From ChocPot-Mid sp043804925 (GTDB taxonomy: Bacteria > Bacteroidota > Ignavibacteria > Kapaibacteriales > UBA2268), in contig JAZDIP010000043.1 in NCBI GenBank assembly GCA_043804925.1, positions 1 to 35,950 of the forward strand: 35,950 nt of DNA, read 5' to 3'. The notes beneath the pieces were generated by a model. The model saw only the letters and a program-made list of their open reading frames with translations. It searched no databases and had not been told where the DNA came from. Positions 35,831-35,950 of the stretch are shown here, piece after piece (within the stretch, counting starts at the first letter, position 1; each line of letters opens with the position of its first letter). A program made the translations under genes and the position numbers.

Positions 35831-35938
35831 TCAATATAACCAACTAAAATTGCACATAGATTTAATAATATTTTTTTCATTTTCTATTTGATGTAATGCG
35901 TCAGCAAGCGTATCTATAACTTCATCTATACTATTCAT
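35831..35938 (-). CDS. Possible very small ORF at the window edge
   Basis: A 35-codon frame (MNSIDEVIDTLADALHQIE, then a basic/aromatic end) with AGGATT only a few bases before its ATG. No family is recognised. A second minus-strand frame (35707-35880, 57 aa, with hydrophobic ILLNLCAILVGYIDILAIGLVL) overlaps it and the toxin remnant. Neither is well supported. Confidence 0.2.
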   Translation of the reverse strand: MNSIDEVIDTLADALHQIENEKNIIKSMCNFSWLY

Positions 35939-35950
35939 AATCCTATTATT

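Overview
The window looks like a chromosomal piece of an uncultured, AT-rich member of the Bacteroidota/Chlorobiota (FCB) group, perhaps Ignavibacteria- or Kapaibacteria-like. The evidence is five exported proteins with Por/type IX secretion (T9SS) C-terminal sorting domains, Bacteroidota-style NFACT and RelA/SpoT proteins, weak or absent Shine-Dalgarno sites at many starts, and an octamer matching the Bacteroidota -7 promoter element upstream of several genes. The placement rests on protein character only. No T9SS core gene is present.

Layout. 187-3369 (+): a 1060-aa T9SS surface protein built from Ig/PKD-like repeats, ending at a strong terminator. 3370-3629: dispersed extragenic repeats. 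3630-9268 (-): four exported proteins (lipoprotein, small T9SS protein, probable outer-membrane barrel, 1137-aa surface protein), likely one or two transcription units. 9711-14512 (-): polyphosphate kinase, an RqcH/NFACT-type ribosome quality-control factor and a glycerophosphodiester phosphodiesterase. 14513-15125: no intact gene, but a compact MITE-like or IS-remnant element. 15126-17565 (-): tRNA-Arg and a RelA/SpoT enzyme with a degraded hydrolase site. 17801-19289 (+): HflX GTPase and a small unknown protein. 19508-27174 (+): two tandem 1274-aa paralogues (arylsulfotransferase-like propeller, seven FN3-like domains, T9SS tail) with gene-conversion-like identity tracts. 27290-32111 (+): Mfd and another T9SS protein. 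32179-33411 (-): a radical SAM enzyme. 33585-35796 (+): tRNA-Leu, trigger factor with a 20-histidine tail, and a toxin-antitoxin pair whose PIN toxin is cut by an in-frame stop.

Functionally the window mixes stress and housekeeping genes (Ppk, RelA/SpoT, HflX, RqcH, Mfd, trigger factor) with blocks of large cell-surface proteins. No complete new system such as a defence island, CRISPR array, prophage or biosynthetic cluster is evident. The features most worth following are the RSH with substituted hydrolase residues, the His-rich trigger factor, the mosaic arylsulfotransferase-like pair, and two families of short degenerate repeats that run across stop codons.
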